A stretch of DNA of 64,000 nt, from NCBI GenBank assembly GCA_905221605.1, contig CAJNDS010002081.1, forward strand, positions 28,501 through 92,500, given 5' to 3'. Below are positions 1 to 10,300 of this stretch, in pieces. Positions within the stretch are counted from its first letter, which is position 1. The number at the start of each line of letters is the position of its first letter. Source of the DNA: Symbiodinium natans (lineage: Eukaryota; Sar; Dinophyceae; Suessiales; Symbiodiniaceae). Both the position numbers and the translations under genes were made by a program. The notes under the pieces are model-generated. The model saw nothing but the letters and a program-made list of their open reading frames with translations, was not told the origin of the DNA and ran no database searches.

Positions 1-1112
1 CAGGCAATGATACGCACAGCCTCTGACTCTGACACTGCCTGCTTCGCCACCTGCACCCTGCAGAAGCCACAGGTCATGCCTTGGCGCGCAGAGTAGAGCA
101 GTCCGGGAAGGGCCCAGGGACGCAGAGCGTGCGCGCACGCTTTGCGTGCTTTGCGTCGCTTTGCTCCTATTCCGGTGGGGTGCAGGCCGACTCCGCTCCA
201 GAGGCTCGGGAAGCCGCAGTCCACCTGAACTTCCAGCCTGTGGCCTGGGGCCTACACTCCCTGAAACTGGGGCTGGCACGGATGCAGTCACCCCAGCCTC
301 AGCCACGGAGGTCGTGAGGCTGCGCTGGACGGGCTTATCGTCCTGAATCGAGAAGACCCCATCAAATGGTGGCCCCGGAAGCTCCTCCCTGTCCTCGCAA
401 GCGGCCATATGGAAGCTGTGCTCGGTGTTGAAATCATAGGCGTGTCCTGATCGCACAGGAAACAGCTGAAAAGCAAGCATGACACAGCGATGGAAGGCCC
501 AGTCGAGGTGGCCTTCGCCGTGGACGACGAACTCGTAGGGCTCGCAGAGGTTACCGTTCTTGGTACACGGCCTAGGTCCATGCACTCTGCACATTCTCTG
601 AGCAAGCCAAAGCCTAAGCGCTCTGGGGATGCTGGCATTCCATCACACCACACGCACGGCTGACCCTCCACCTCAAGATACTCATCAACATAGCGCAGCA
701 CCGTTCACCAGCAGGTTGAACACCAAAAAAATGAAATCAACACTTCTGCGTGGCACTAAATTCAACGGGGTTTGGGAACTGGACCTCCCAAGCACCACCA
801 AACCTTTGACACAGCACCGATGCGGGGGACCAGGGTTTATTCTTCTCAAGCTCTGAGGCTCTTGGCACATATGATTTTCTCATTTTTGTCGATCCCTTCC
901 GCACCCCGACCCCAAAAAACACAAACCAAACCAAACCAAAGAAAGGCAAGAAAGCGCGCCTTGAGTCCGGCAACTTGTGCGTAGGGCCGACCATCCATGC
1001 TCGACAAGCAAGCCTCACCGTCCTGGCAGACACAGGACTGCAGCATAAGCCCCTCGTGCCTCTCTGAAGTCCTTGATAGTGTTGCACCCATCAGGTTGAC
1101 CTCGCGTGTTAC
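1..1112 (-). CDS. Exons of an unidentified gene running off the left edge
   Basis: Three minus-strand pieces read like protein. About 960-1108 encodes a Cys-containing stretch including LMLQSCVCQDGEACLSSMDG and ends CTCAAG before GCGCGC, a possible GC donor. About 570-700 reads YLEVEGQPCVWCDGMPASPE and ECAECMDLG. A frame open from about 602 to base 1 reads NLCEPYEFVVHGEGHLDWAF and HSFHMAACEDREELPGPPFD; near base 90 another frame (MTCGFCRVQVAKQAV) takes over, suggesting a further splice. The 570-700 piece and the next one overlap in different frames, so a very short intron, an indel or a wrong choice of frame is possible. Cys pairs hint at a metal-binding or secreted domain, but no family is recognised. 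The TGTGTC array begins just upstream and may be intronic. Confidence 0.4.
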
Positions 1113-1164
1113 AGGAGCATGCCAGGCTCGACCAAGGCAGGACTTCGATCTGCCACCACACTTT

Positions 1165-1180
1165 CTACACTTTCGCTGAG

Positions 1181-1235
<55 letters not shown>

Positions 1236-1995
1236 TGTGTGTGTGTGTGTGTGTCTGTGTGTCTGTGTCTGTGTCTGTGTCTGTGTCTGTGTCTGTGTCT
1301 GTGTCTGTGTCTGTGTCTGTGTCTGTGTCTGTGTCTGTGTCTGTGTCTGTGTGTCTGTGTCTGTGTCTGTGTCTGTGTCTGTGTCTGTGTCTGTGTCTGT
1401 GTCTGTGTCTGTGTCTGTGTCTGTGTCTGTGTCTGTGTCTGTGTCTGTGTCTGTGTCTGTGTCTGTGTCTGTGTCTGTGTCTGTGTCTGTGTCTGTGTCT
1501 GTGTCTGTGTCTGTGTCTGTGTCTGTGTCTGTGTCTGTGTCTGTGTCTGTGTCTGTGTCTGTGTCTGTGTCTGTGTCTGTGTCTGTGTCTGTGTCTGTGT
1601 CTGTGTCTGTGTCTGTGTCTGTGTCTGTGTCTGTGTCTGTGTCTGTGTCTGTGTCTGTGTCTGTGTCTGTGTCTGTGTCTGTGTCTGTGTCTGTGTCTGT
1701 GTCTGTGTCTGTGTCTGTGTCTGTGTCTGTGTCTGTGTCTGTGTCTGTGTCTGTGTCTGTGTCTGTGTCTGTGTCTGTGTCTGTGTCTGTGTCTGTGTCT
1801 GTGTCTGTGTCTGTGTCTGTGTCTGTGTCTGTGTCTGTGTTGTGTGTGTGTGTGTGTGTGTGTGTGTGTCTGTGTGTGTCTGTGCTCTGTGTGTGTGTGG
1901 TCTGTGTGCATGTTTGTGTTTGTGCTTGTGCTTGTGCTTGTGCTTGCGCTTGTGCTTGCGCTTGTGCTTGTGCTCGTGCTTGTGCATGTGTAAGA
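1165..1995. repeat. TG and TGTGTC microsatellite
   Basis: (TG)n gives way to nearly perfect tandem TGTGTC hexamers over about 1255-1842 with one visible phase slip near 1346, then degenerates into (TG)n and TGCTTG units. All six frames are open across it, so the long Cys/Val, Thr/Asp and His/Arg frames here are repeat artefacts. Confidence 0.97.
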
Positions 1996-2209
1996 TCATG
2001 CAGGTATGGGCATTTCAGAGCATCTGAAATCCAACCGGCCTGCAAATCCGTTGCGGGGCTGAAGTGTCTTCGTGTTGTAGGGACTCCCCGCGATGTCTTC
2101 TGCGCGGTCTGACATAAAATCTAGGCAATCTAGGCTTTCTGAAGCACAGCTAGGTCCCTTGCGGGGCTGTAGATCTTCTGTTTGGGCTTCTTCAGCCTAA
2201 ACCCCTAGA

Positions 2210-2544
2210 CGCCTCGACCCCTAAACCCCTAAACCCCTAAACCCCTAAACCCCTAAACCCCTAAACCCCATATAAACCCCTAATAAACCCCTAATAAACC
2301 CCTAAACCCCTAAACCCCTAAACCCCATATAAACCCCTAAACCCCATATAAACCCCTAAACCCCATATAAACCCCTAAACCCCATATAAACCCCTAAACC
2401 CCATATAAACCCCTAAACCCCTAAACCCCTAAACCCCTAAACCCCTAAACCCCTAAACCCCTAAACCCCTAAACCCCTAAACCCCTAAACCCCTAAACCC
2501 CTAAACCCCTAAACCCCTAAACCCCTAAACCCCTAAACCCCTAA
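2210..2544. repeat. CCCCTAAA octamer array
   Basis: Telomere-like array with an extra C per unit. Its middle third has CCCCATATAAA and CCCCTAATAAA variants repeated in register, showing local homogenisation. It is interstitial, with unique DNA on both sides. Confidence 0.95.
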
Positions 2545-4122
2545 CCCGTTACATGCTGCAGGGTCCGGTGTTGGTGAGTCCCAGATGACTCTCAATACTT
2601 TAAGTTTCCAGTAGTAGCTGGGATGCAATGAAGGCCCATCCACAGGCAAACCCCAAAACCCAACGCCACGTACCTCTCTTCCGCGTGGAACAGGTGGGGG
2701 AGCGTTGCTGTCAAAGGGAGAGAAGTTTCCTACAGGTGTGTCATGAAACGACGTGATTGCCGGCCAAGTGCTTGAAGGAGTGCTGTTTAGGCTGAGGCCC
2801 TTCCCTAGGAACCCCATACCTGCTTCGCGGAGGTGATCATCCTACGGTGCCATACAAAGCTTCTTGGGTTCTCCAGCTTCTCAACAGGGCACAACGCATC
2901 CACGGGACCACAGGATTTTTGGAGGGTGCAAACAGGGAGCCGGCTGTCTGCCCGCAGGATCACCGAGTCCACAGGCTCATCCCGGCGATTGTCCACAGGC
3001 TTTGGCATTCCGTACACTCTTCTACTGTACCGAGCTGGCAAGGGGCAAGAAACTACCGCACACAAACCTGCCCCTTTGCCCGAAGTGGCATGTAGCGACG
3101 ACCGCTATGCTCCAATCAGCAACACTTTTGAAAACATGTCCCTCTAAACCCTAAACCCTACGCCCTAAACCCTAAACCCGAAACCGCCCAAGAAAACAAC
3201 TTGGCCATCTCAACTATACTCGAGCAAGAAAAGACCGCGCCTCAAACATTGGGGTCAGGATTGCTTTGACGGGCTTAGGGTTGTGGAGCGTCTGACAGTA
3301 GACGGTGACTTTCATAGAGCAGTGGCGCAAACTAGGGCTTGGGACGTCGGAAGACTTGCAGCATGCTAATACCCAGCCCTGTGCACATCAGACGACTCTT
3401 CTTGGGGGACTTACCGGAAAGGTCACCAGCACCAAGGAACCAAGATCTAATCATGCAAACTCCACGCTCCAGTGTACGGCAGGTGGGCATCGACTGACTA
3501 CGCTTGGACGAACCTACCACTATGCTTCGCAAAGGTGTATGGTGTCGTGTGCACGCTGCAACATCGTCAAAGTGCGACCGATGGTAGTTGCAAGAGAATG
3601 TTGACTACTTCACGAGCTTGCCGCTTGCCCACGTATAAAGCAAAGGTTGATAATGACCCGGCATATGCAAAGCGATGGTGTCACAACATAAACAGGCGCG
3701 GCCCCATACTCGCAAAGCCCCCTTGTTATAAATCTTGCCATACATCGTGCTATAAGTCTTGCTATAAATCTTGCACAGGGCCCTGAGGACCATGAGTTTT
3801 GCGATACCGTGTGTGTTGCGGTTCTTGTCGAATTGAAATTGCTCGCTAAACATGCGTGCGTCGCATAAGGGATGGAGACTTGCAAGCATCACCAGGACTT
3901 CAAGTAAGAAATCACTGCACCCAACGCGTAGTCACGTCAGAATACTCTAATCCTAAACTAAACCCGAAACTTTCGTGTTGTGGCAAATTTGCTGGGAGGC
4001 CCGCATGTCCCACCAGCCACTTTCGAGTATGTACAAGCCGACTGGACACGGCGCAAAGAAGCCATGCCATACTTGGCAGGTTCATTGGACCAAGAAAGTC
4101 TAGGGTTTAGGGCTTCAGAAAG
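2545..4122. other. Unique DNA without a secure gene
   Basis: About 1.6 kb of mostly non-repetitive sequence broken by a short CCCTAAA block near 3146-3182. Open frames of 60-105 codons exist on both strands, for example minus 2805-3065 and plus 3305-3604, and several look protein-like, but no frame is preferred and no domain is recognised. Around 3726-3778 a short TATAAATCTTGC-type unit repeats three or four times. Confidence 0.5.
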
Positions 4123-4216
4123 GCAACCCTAAACCCTAAACCCCAAACCCCAAACCCTAAACCCTAAACCCTAGACCCTAGACCCTAAACCCTAAACCCT
4201 AAACCCTAAACCCTCT
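4123..4216. repeat. CCCTAAA array
   Basis: Canonical heptamers with a few CCCCAAA and CCCTAGA units, ending at a CTCTAGGGTT inversion point near 4213. Confidence 0.9.
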
Positions 4217-4398
4217 AGGGTTCATGGTATGCCTTCATCTCAGAGGTACTGGATGCTCAGAGCAACTACAAGTAGGCTGCAGTTCTAGGCTGCTGATGAC
4301 CCTTCCTGCAGCTACGAAGCTTCAAGCAGGCTCTGTTCAGGAATTTGGGCGCCAGGATGTCTGGCTTGGGGGATCTAGAGCCTTAAACCCTCTTACTG

Positions 4399-4638
4399 TG
4401 TGTATATGTATATATGTATATATGTATATATGTATATATGTATATATGTATATATGTATATATGTATATATGTATATATGTATATATGTATATATGTATA
4501 TATGTATATATGTATATATGTATATATGTAAATATGTAAATATGTAAATATGTAAATATGTAAATATGTAAATATGTATATATGTATATATGTATATATG
4601 TATATATGCATATATGTATATATGTATATATGTGTATA
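4399..4638. repeat. ATATGT / ATATGTAA microsatellite
   Basis: Hexamer TATATG repeated about 40 times, with an inner block (about 4526-4576) of the TAAATATG variant. Frames rich in Tyr, Ile and His here are artefacts. Confidence 0.95.
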
Positions 4639-4821
4639 TAACATAAGCAACCATTAGCAACTCGGCCGAACACCTAAGCCCAAGCCAGAACCGAAACCTC
4701 AAACCCTTAAGCCCTGTGATCCCTTAAGTCCTATAAAACCCTAAACCCTTCACCAAACCCCGAACATCGAAACCTCCAGGGCTCAAGGGGTTCTAGCGCT
4801 TTAGGCATGTGAGCCTTAGCG

Positions 4822-4935
4822 GTTAGGGTATAGGGTTTAGGGTTTAGGGTTTGGGGTTTGGGGTTTGGGGTTTGGGGTTTGGGGTTTGGGGTTTGGGGTT
4901 TGGGGTTTGGGGTTTGGGGTTTGGGGTTTAGGGTT
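4822..4935. repeat. TTTGGGG variant telomere-like array
   Basis: Starts with three TTTAGGG units, then about ten consecutive TTTGGGG units, then returns to TTTAGGG. The variant is clustered, not scattered. Confidence 0.93.
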
Positions 4936-5252
4936 TGGCTTTGGCAAGTGCTTCTCCTGTCCAGTGGACTCGAAGTGCTGGCGAAATTGAATTGGCAAAA
5001 TGGGAATCAGAGGGTTTATTGGGCTTTACAGGGTTGTAAAAAGGGTTGATAGGATTTACAGGGTTTTGGGGTTATAAGGCGACTTGAGTTCATCGACACC
5101 CTAAACCCTAAACCCTAAACCCTCAACCCTAAACCCCGAAAAGACGTCGAGTTTTACCCTTTTCGCCCCCCTTTCTAAAGATCCTGAACCCCAAGGGCCC
5201 CCCCCCTCCCCACCCAAGTTGGAGGTTCCTGGGGGCACTGTGTGCTGTAAGT

Positions 5253-5578
5253 CTTGGTGGCCACAAACCGTGCTATACCAAGGGAAGAAAAAGGGTAGAA
5301 TGAGGGGTATAGTAAGGGTATATGAGGCTATAGTAAGGGCATAACAAGGCATTATAATCGATGTATAGTAAGGGTGTAACAAGGGTATAGTGAGGGTATA
5401 ATCGGGGCATAATACGGGTAAAATACGGGTACAATCAGGGTATAATAATGAAGGGTACAGAAAGGGCATAATAAGGATATAATGTGGGCACCCTGTTTGG
5501 GGCTGATGACCTTTTACAAGGGAACCTAGAACCCCCCCGCCCCCAAGAAAAGGCGAACTGGTACCACGGGCTAGTAAG
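5253..5578. mobile_element. TIR element with AAGT target duplication and internal minisatellite
   Basis: Left end CTTGGTGGCC and right end GGGCTAGTAAG (reverse complement CTTACTAGCCC) resemble the ends of the introns at 8805-8919 and 9604-9719. AAGT occurs directly outside both ends (5249-5252 and 5579-5582), a 4-bp target-site duplication. The right half shares the GGGCACCC, GGGAACC and GGTACCAC segments of the 115-bp relatives. The extra length is an AAGGGTATAAT-like minisatellite between the left end and the conserved core. Neither strand's duplication begins with G, unlike the introners inside the 7.4-11.7 kb gene, so I do not propose that it is spliced. Confidence 0.75.
5280..5490. repeat. 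11-12 bp AAGGGTATAAT minisatellite
   Basis: About 17 degenerate units of the form TATAGTAAGGG / TATAATCGGGG lie wholly inside the TIR element at 5253-5578, so the array appears to have grown from the element's own sequence. Confidence 0.85.
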
Positions 5579-5807
5579 AAGTGGTTGCAGCCGTCCTTGG
5601 GGCTACTTGTAACCCTACATGTAGCTACCGTGAACCTTCAGGTAGATCTTACAGTGGGATTGGGGCTCAGGGCCATGAGCCCGAAAACGCTAAACTCTCA
5701 GAGGAAAGGGCTGTCCGCGATCCCGTTCGTTGACTTTGAACATGAGACTCCCCTAGGCCCTCAAACTCAAGCCCTTCTCCAATCTTCAATCCTAAGCCCT
5801 GAACCTT

Positions 5808-6073
5808 CTCAAACCCCAAACCCTAAACCCTAAACCCCAAACCCTAAACCCTAAACCCCAAACCCTAAACCCCAAACCCCAAACCCTAAAGCCTAAAGCC
5901 CTAAACCTCGAGCATGCCCCTCAGAACCTGGAGCTCTGCAGTGCCTGTGCGCCTCGAGCTCGCATGGCTTAGGAGCTCTGTGGCCCCTAAACCCCAAACC
6001 CCAAACCCTAAACCCTAAACCCTAAACCCCAAACCCTAAACCCTAAACCCCAAACCCTAAACCTTAAACCCTA
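5808..6073. repeat. Two CCCTAAA arrays around a unique island
   Basis: Arrays at about 5808-5905 and 5984-6073 flank an 80-bp island (5907-5986). On the minus strand the island is open for 26 codons between TTTAG and GTTTAGGG, but a plus-strand frame is open too, so exon status is undecided. Confidence 0.85.
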
Positions 6074-6134
6074 CCTGGGACCACAGCAGTGTTTAATGAG
6101 TCGGCTCCTCCGGCTCTGGGCTTTCGGCGGCTGA

Positions 6135-6720
6135 GAGGAGTTGGGGTTTAGGATTAAGGGTTTAGGGTTTATAGGGGGTTTAGGGTTAGGGTTAGGGTTT
6201 AGGGTTTAGGGTTTAGGGTTTAGGGTTTAGGGTTTAGGGTTTAGGGTTTAGGGTTTAGGGTTTAGGGTTTGAGGTTTCGGGTTTAGGGTTTAGGGTTTAG
6301 GGTTTAGGGTTTAGGGTTTAGGGTTTAGGGTTTAGGGTTTAGGGTTTAGGGTTTAGGGTACCAAGCCTCGACGCTCTCATCGCTTCTCGGGCGTGCGTCT
6401 CACCGCCCTGGAAGCCTGCAAGGTCTCCTATGGTTAGTTTGGAGTTTAGGGTTTAGGGTTTAGGGTTTAGGGTTTAGGGTTTAGGGTTTAGGGTTTAGGG
6501 TTTAGGGTTTAGGGTTTAGGGTTTAGGGTACCAAGCCTCGACGCTCTCATCGCTTCTCGGGCGTGCGTCTCACCGCCCTGGAAGCCTGCAAGGTCTCCTA
6601 TGGTTAGTTTGGAGTTTAGGGTTTAGGGTTTAGGGTTTAGGGTTTCGGGTTTAGGGTTTAGGGTTTCGGGTCTAGGGTGTAGGTTGTAGGGCTTTCGCAA
6701 GGGTTTAGGGTTTAGGGTTC
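6135..6720. repeat. TTTAGGG arrays containing a 170-bp tandem duplication
   Basis: TTTAGGG arrays run on both sides of a unique 76-80 bp segment that starts GGTACCAAGCC. The segment plus its following array is duplicated with a 170-bp offset (6357 and 6527). Each copy holds a plus-strand frame of exactly 22 codons from TTTAG to AAG followed by GTCTCC (6357-6422 and 6527-6592), so if it is an exon the duplication would be in frame. Confidence 0.85.
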
Positions 6721-7383
6721 CGGGTTCTTAGCCTTTCGGGCTCTCAAGCATTTTTAACAGGCTCTTGGGAAACAAAACCAGGGAGTTATAGGTACCTTCA
6801 ATGGCAAGTAAACCCTAAACCCTAAACCCTAAACCCTAAACCCTAAACCCTAAACCCTAAACCCTAAGGACATCTTGCCATAGAGGCCTCTATATAGTCC
6901 AAAAATGGTACGGGGGATCCTGTCATTCCCCAGTGAAAAACAATAAGGTCTGGAGACAGGAGCGTAGAGCATTGCAAAGGGGTTTAGGGTTTAGGGTTGA
7001 GGGTTCAGGGTTTAGGGTTTAGGGTGTAGGGCGTAGAAGCGGGTCTTTGGCACTTCTTTCGCAGGCAGCAGGAATCACGCAGCCGCTTCGCGGCAGGTGT
7101 CGCACTTCGTTGTGCATGGCTGCATTGTTGCATTATTGAAACAGTATTGACTGAGACGGAAAGCCGCCTGCCATCGCAAGAACAAATGGCCCAAACCCGA
7201 ACAGAGAACATCTTCTGATGTCGTGGTGCTTCTAGGCAAGGCTTCCTTTCAGGCTCTCCACTGAAAATTTGCAAAAACCAACGCGAATCTTCGGACGCGG
7301 GTGGTTGCTTCGAAAGGAGGGCCCCCATTTTGGGGTTCTACTAGGGTACGTTTCTTGTATGTGAGTCTTGAGTCTTGAGACAG
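6721..7383. other. Arrays and probable 3' flank of the 7.4-11.7 kb gene
   Basis: CCCTAAA block at 6809-6868, TTTAGGG block at 6980-7026, otherwise unique sequence. The region just below 7384 lies downstream of the stop codon of the minus-strand membrane-protein gene. A minus-strand frame at 7005-7328 is open but not convincing. Confidence 0.5.
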
Positions 7384-10300
7384 CTAACGAGAGGAAAAGT
7401 TGCAGCTTGCTGGGCAATAGCTTGGAAGAGACCCCGAAGACAAGTTGCACCCACAACTCTGAGGACACAGGTGTGCCAGCGGCCGAAACAACTCTGGCAG
7501 CCCCTCGCACCACTCAGTATCCATCACGGAATCCACCGGAAACTCTGCGAGTGCCTGACAACCCCCCTGGATCATTCTGTTCGCTGTCTGTTCCGCGACT
7601 GCTTGCAGTTGGCTGCCTTTCGCATCTGAGAAGTAGGCTGTGGCAACAACAGGGTACATGGACCAAAAGCTTTGCCATCCCTCGTGGGTGCGTTCCACAT
7701 CTTGACAGCTGCCCCTGGCCAGACTCCTTCGTGCAATTCCTGGGTTGCAGTTCGTGAAGGAAGCTCCACCAAGACACCACAAAACATGACTTCAAACAGC
7801 AAGACGGTTTCGGTAGTATGGCAATCCTAAACCCTAAACCCTAAACCCTAAACCCTAAACCCTAAACCCTAAACCCTAAACCCTAAACCCTAAACCCTAA
7901 ACCCTAAACCCTAAACCCTAAACCCTAAATCAAACAGCAGCCTCGACTCGGAGGCACGTCGAAGCGCATCCCTGCGTTTCCGTCTTGTACCAAGGCGCGC
8001 TGCTGGGGTCCGTGCATCCACAGGTCTCTCCACCTGCTTGACACTGTTGGCCTACATTAGGGTTTATAGGGTTTATAGAGTTTATAGGGTTTAGGGTTTA
8101 GGGTTTAGGGTTCAAGGGTTTAGGGTTTAGGGTTTATAGGGTTTATAGGGTTTATAGGGTTTATAGGGTTTATAGGGTTTATAGGGTTTATAGGGTTTAT
8201 AGGGTTTATAGGGTTTAGAGGGTTTAGAGGGTTTAGAGGGTTTAGAGGGTTTAGAGGGTTTAGAGGGTTTAAACGCGAGAATTGCATCCGCCGACCCTCT
8301 CGGGCGTGTTGGATGTCTAGCAACCCTCTGGACCCCTAGAGACCGACCGATGACGAGCCCTGGACCCCCGCTTCTTGGGACCCTGAAAGACCTTCCCGCA
8401 GACCTCTAAATAAGCCTAACCCTGGGACTCGGAGAGAATTTCGAGAAACCAGCCCCGGGATCCCGCAACACATTTCTGGGTCTGCATTGCCTGAACGGAA
8501 CTTGTTTGCTCCTGCGGGGTCGGGCGGCTTTTTGTCGGAGGCTCTTATTAAACCTTGGGGTAGTTTGTCTCGTATGTAGGGGCTATAAAGGGACAGTGGA
8601 GGAAATTGTTCAGGCTTATGGGTGAACATTATCCCAGATACCCTCAACCCCTTTTTGTGCAAGCGACCTATATCGAAACCTTTATAAAACAAAAAGCCAG
8701 CAGGAACAAAAAGAGCACTACAGGGCAAGCTCGCCACACACCAGGCGCAACAAGCGCGCATTGAGCCGATGGCAGCTTCCCTTCATCTCCTGGCAGGAGG
8801 ATGCCTTGGTAGCCCACTAACCACACTATGATAAAGGGCACCTTTTTGGGGGTTGGCTATTTTTATAAGGGAAGCCATAACCAAAAAAGAGGGGTAAAGG
8901 GTACCACTGGGCTACCAAGGCGCTCCCTGCAGCCCGACAGTGGCTGCCGCAGTGTTTATCAGCTGAGTAGCCAGGGGCTGCATCGAGGGATCTCCATACC
9001 TAGGATGGCCCTTGGAGCCCTCTGAAAAGTATTCCTGAATCGGATCCTCTTAAACCCAAATAAGGGAAAATGGAAGGTGTCCCAAGGGCCTACCTAGCTA
9101 CTAGGTGTCGATTTCAACAACCCCCAAAAAATTATCTAAAATGAGGGCTCCATATTAAACAATAAGGGAGATCATGTTAACTTCCCCTAAACCCTAACCC
9201 CTAAGCCCCAAACCCCCAACCCTAAACCCTAAACCCTAAATCGATATCTAGATACATGTCGCCGCTGCTGTTCAGCAGACGGGCTTCCACGCAGAAGGGA
9301 TACGTGGTAGCCTCCTCCCTCATCGTGCGCGACCTCCGCTCCTGAAACCTTGCTGTTGGGATAGTAGGGCTACCCTATATCCCCCAAATTATAACCTATC
9401 AGGGGTTAGGTAGGTTAGCAGGCTACCCTATATCCCCCTATGTATACCCTTTAAGGGATTATATAGGGCACCTCATTCTCTCATTCCCTACTAACCAACA
9501 GTAAGAAACGCATCGATGTCGGGTGCGAAGGCGATGTAGGTGGAGAAAGAGCCCGGCGTCGTATCAGGCGACGTCCCCTTGTGTGCTTGCACCGCGACTT
9601 CACCTTAGTAGCCCCAGTAACCATCTCATAATAAGGGCACCCTTTTTTTTGGTTGGTTGCTTTTTCAGGGAACCCAGTTAAAAACAAAAAAAGGAAAAGG
9701 GCACCTCTGGGTCACCAAGTCACTGATGGAGTCATTGCCCAGATCCCTGGATTCCACGGTAACCAGACCAATGGTCCTTTGCGTATCCGTATTGTGCGAG
9801 ACCACGAAGGTCTGGTTGCCGTAGCACATCTCCCTCTTCACTGTCAGCATCGCTTGCTGCAGAGGCACTAGAAGCAGAAGGTAGGATATACACACTACCG
9901 ACATGAGAGTAACGAAATGAAACACTGACTCCCGTTGGCTCCGGACATGGCTATAGTCCACCCGCATCGGCCTCAGCTTCCGCATAGCCTCCTGCATCTT
10001 GGCGGGTGTCATGCCAATGAAAAGGAACTCATCAACGTCCAGGATGGAGTTCCTTACTTTGTCCAGTCTCCTAGGTGCCTCTGGGATTACAACAGGGGGT
10101 GTTGTTCTACCGCCAAAGATAGCAAGAAGTGACTTACTCTCGCTTCCTGAGATTCAGAGCGACGGCATTCAGCATCAGCTCTTGGATGGATGTGGTGCGA
10201 GCTAGCCATAGGATACCGGCTACCAGCAAGATGCCGGCAATGCTGGCCCGTGCCTTGACTTCTCTTGATGTTCAAGAGCTATGGTGCCTCTGGAACTCTA

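Noticed and set aside
846..2045. Frames of 250-400 codons of Thr/Asp, Cys/Val or His/Arg
   Set aside because: They are translations of the TGTGTC microsatellite, open in all six frames.
2210..2544. A true chromosome end
   Set aside because: The array is interstitial, contains variant units and has unique DNA on both sides; the same applies to every array here.
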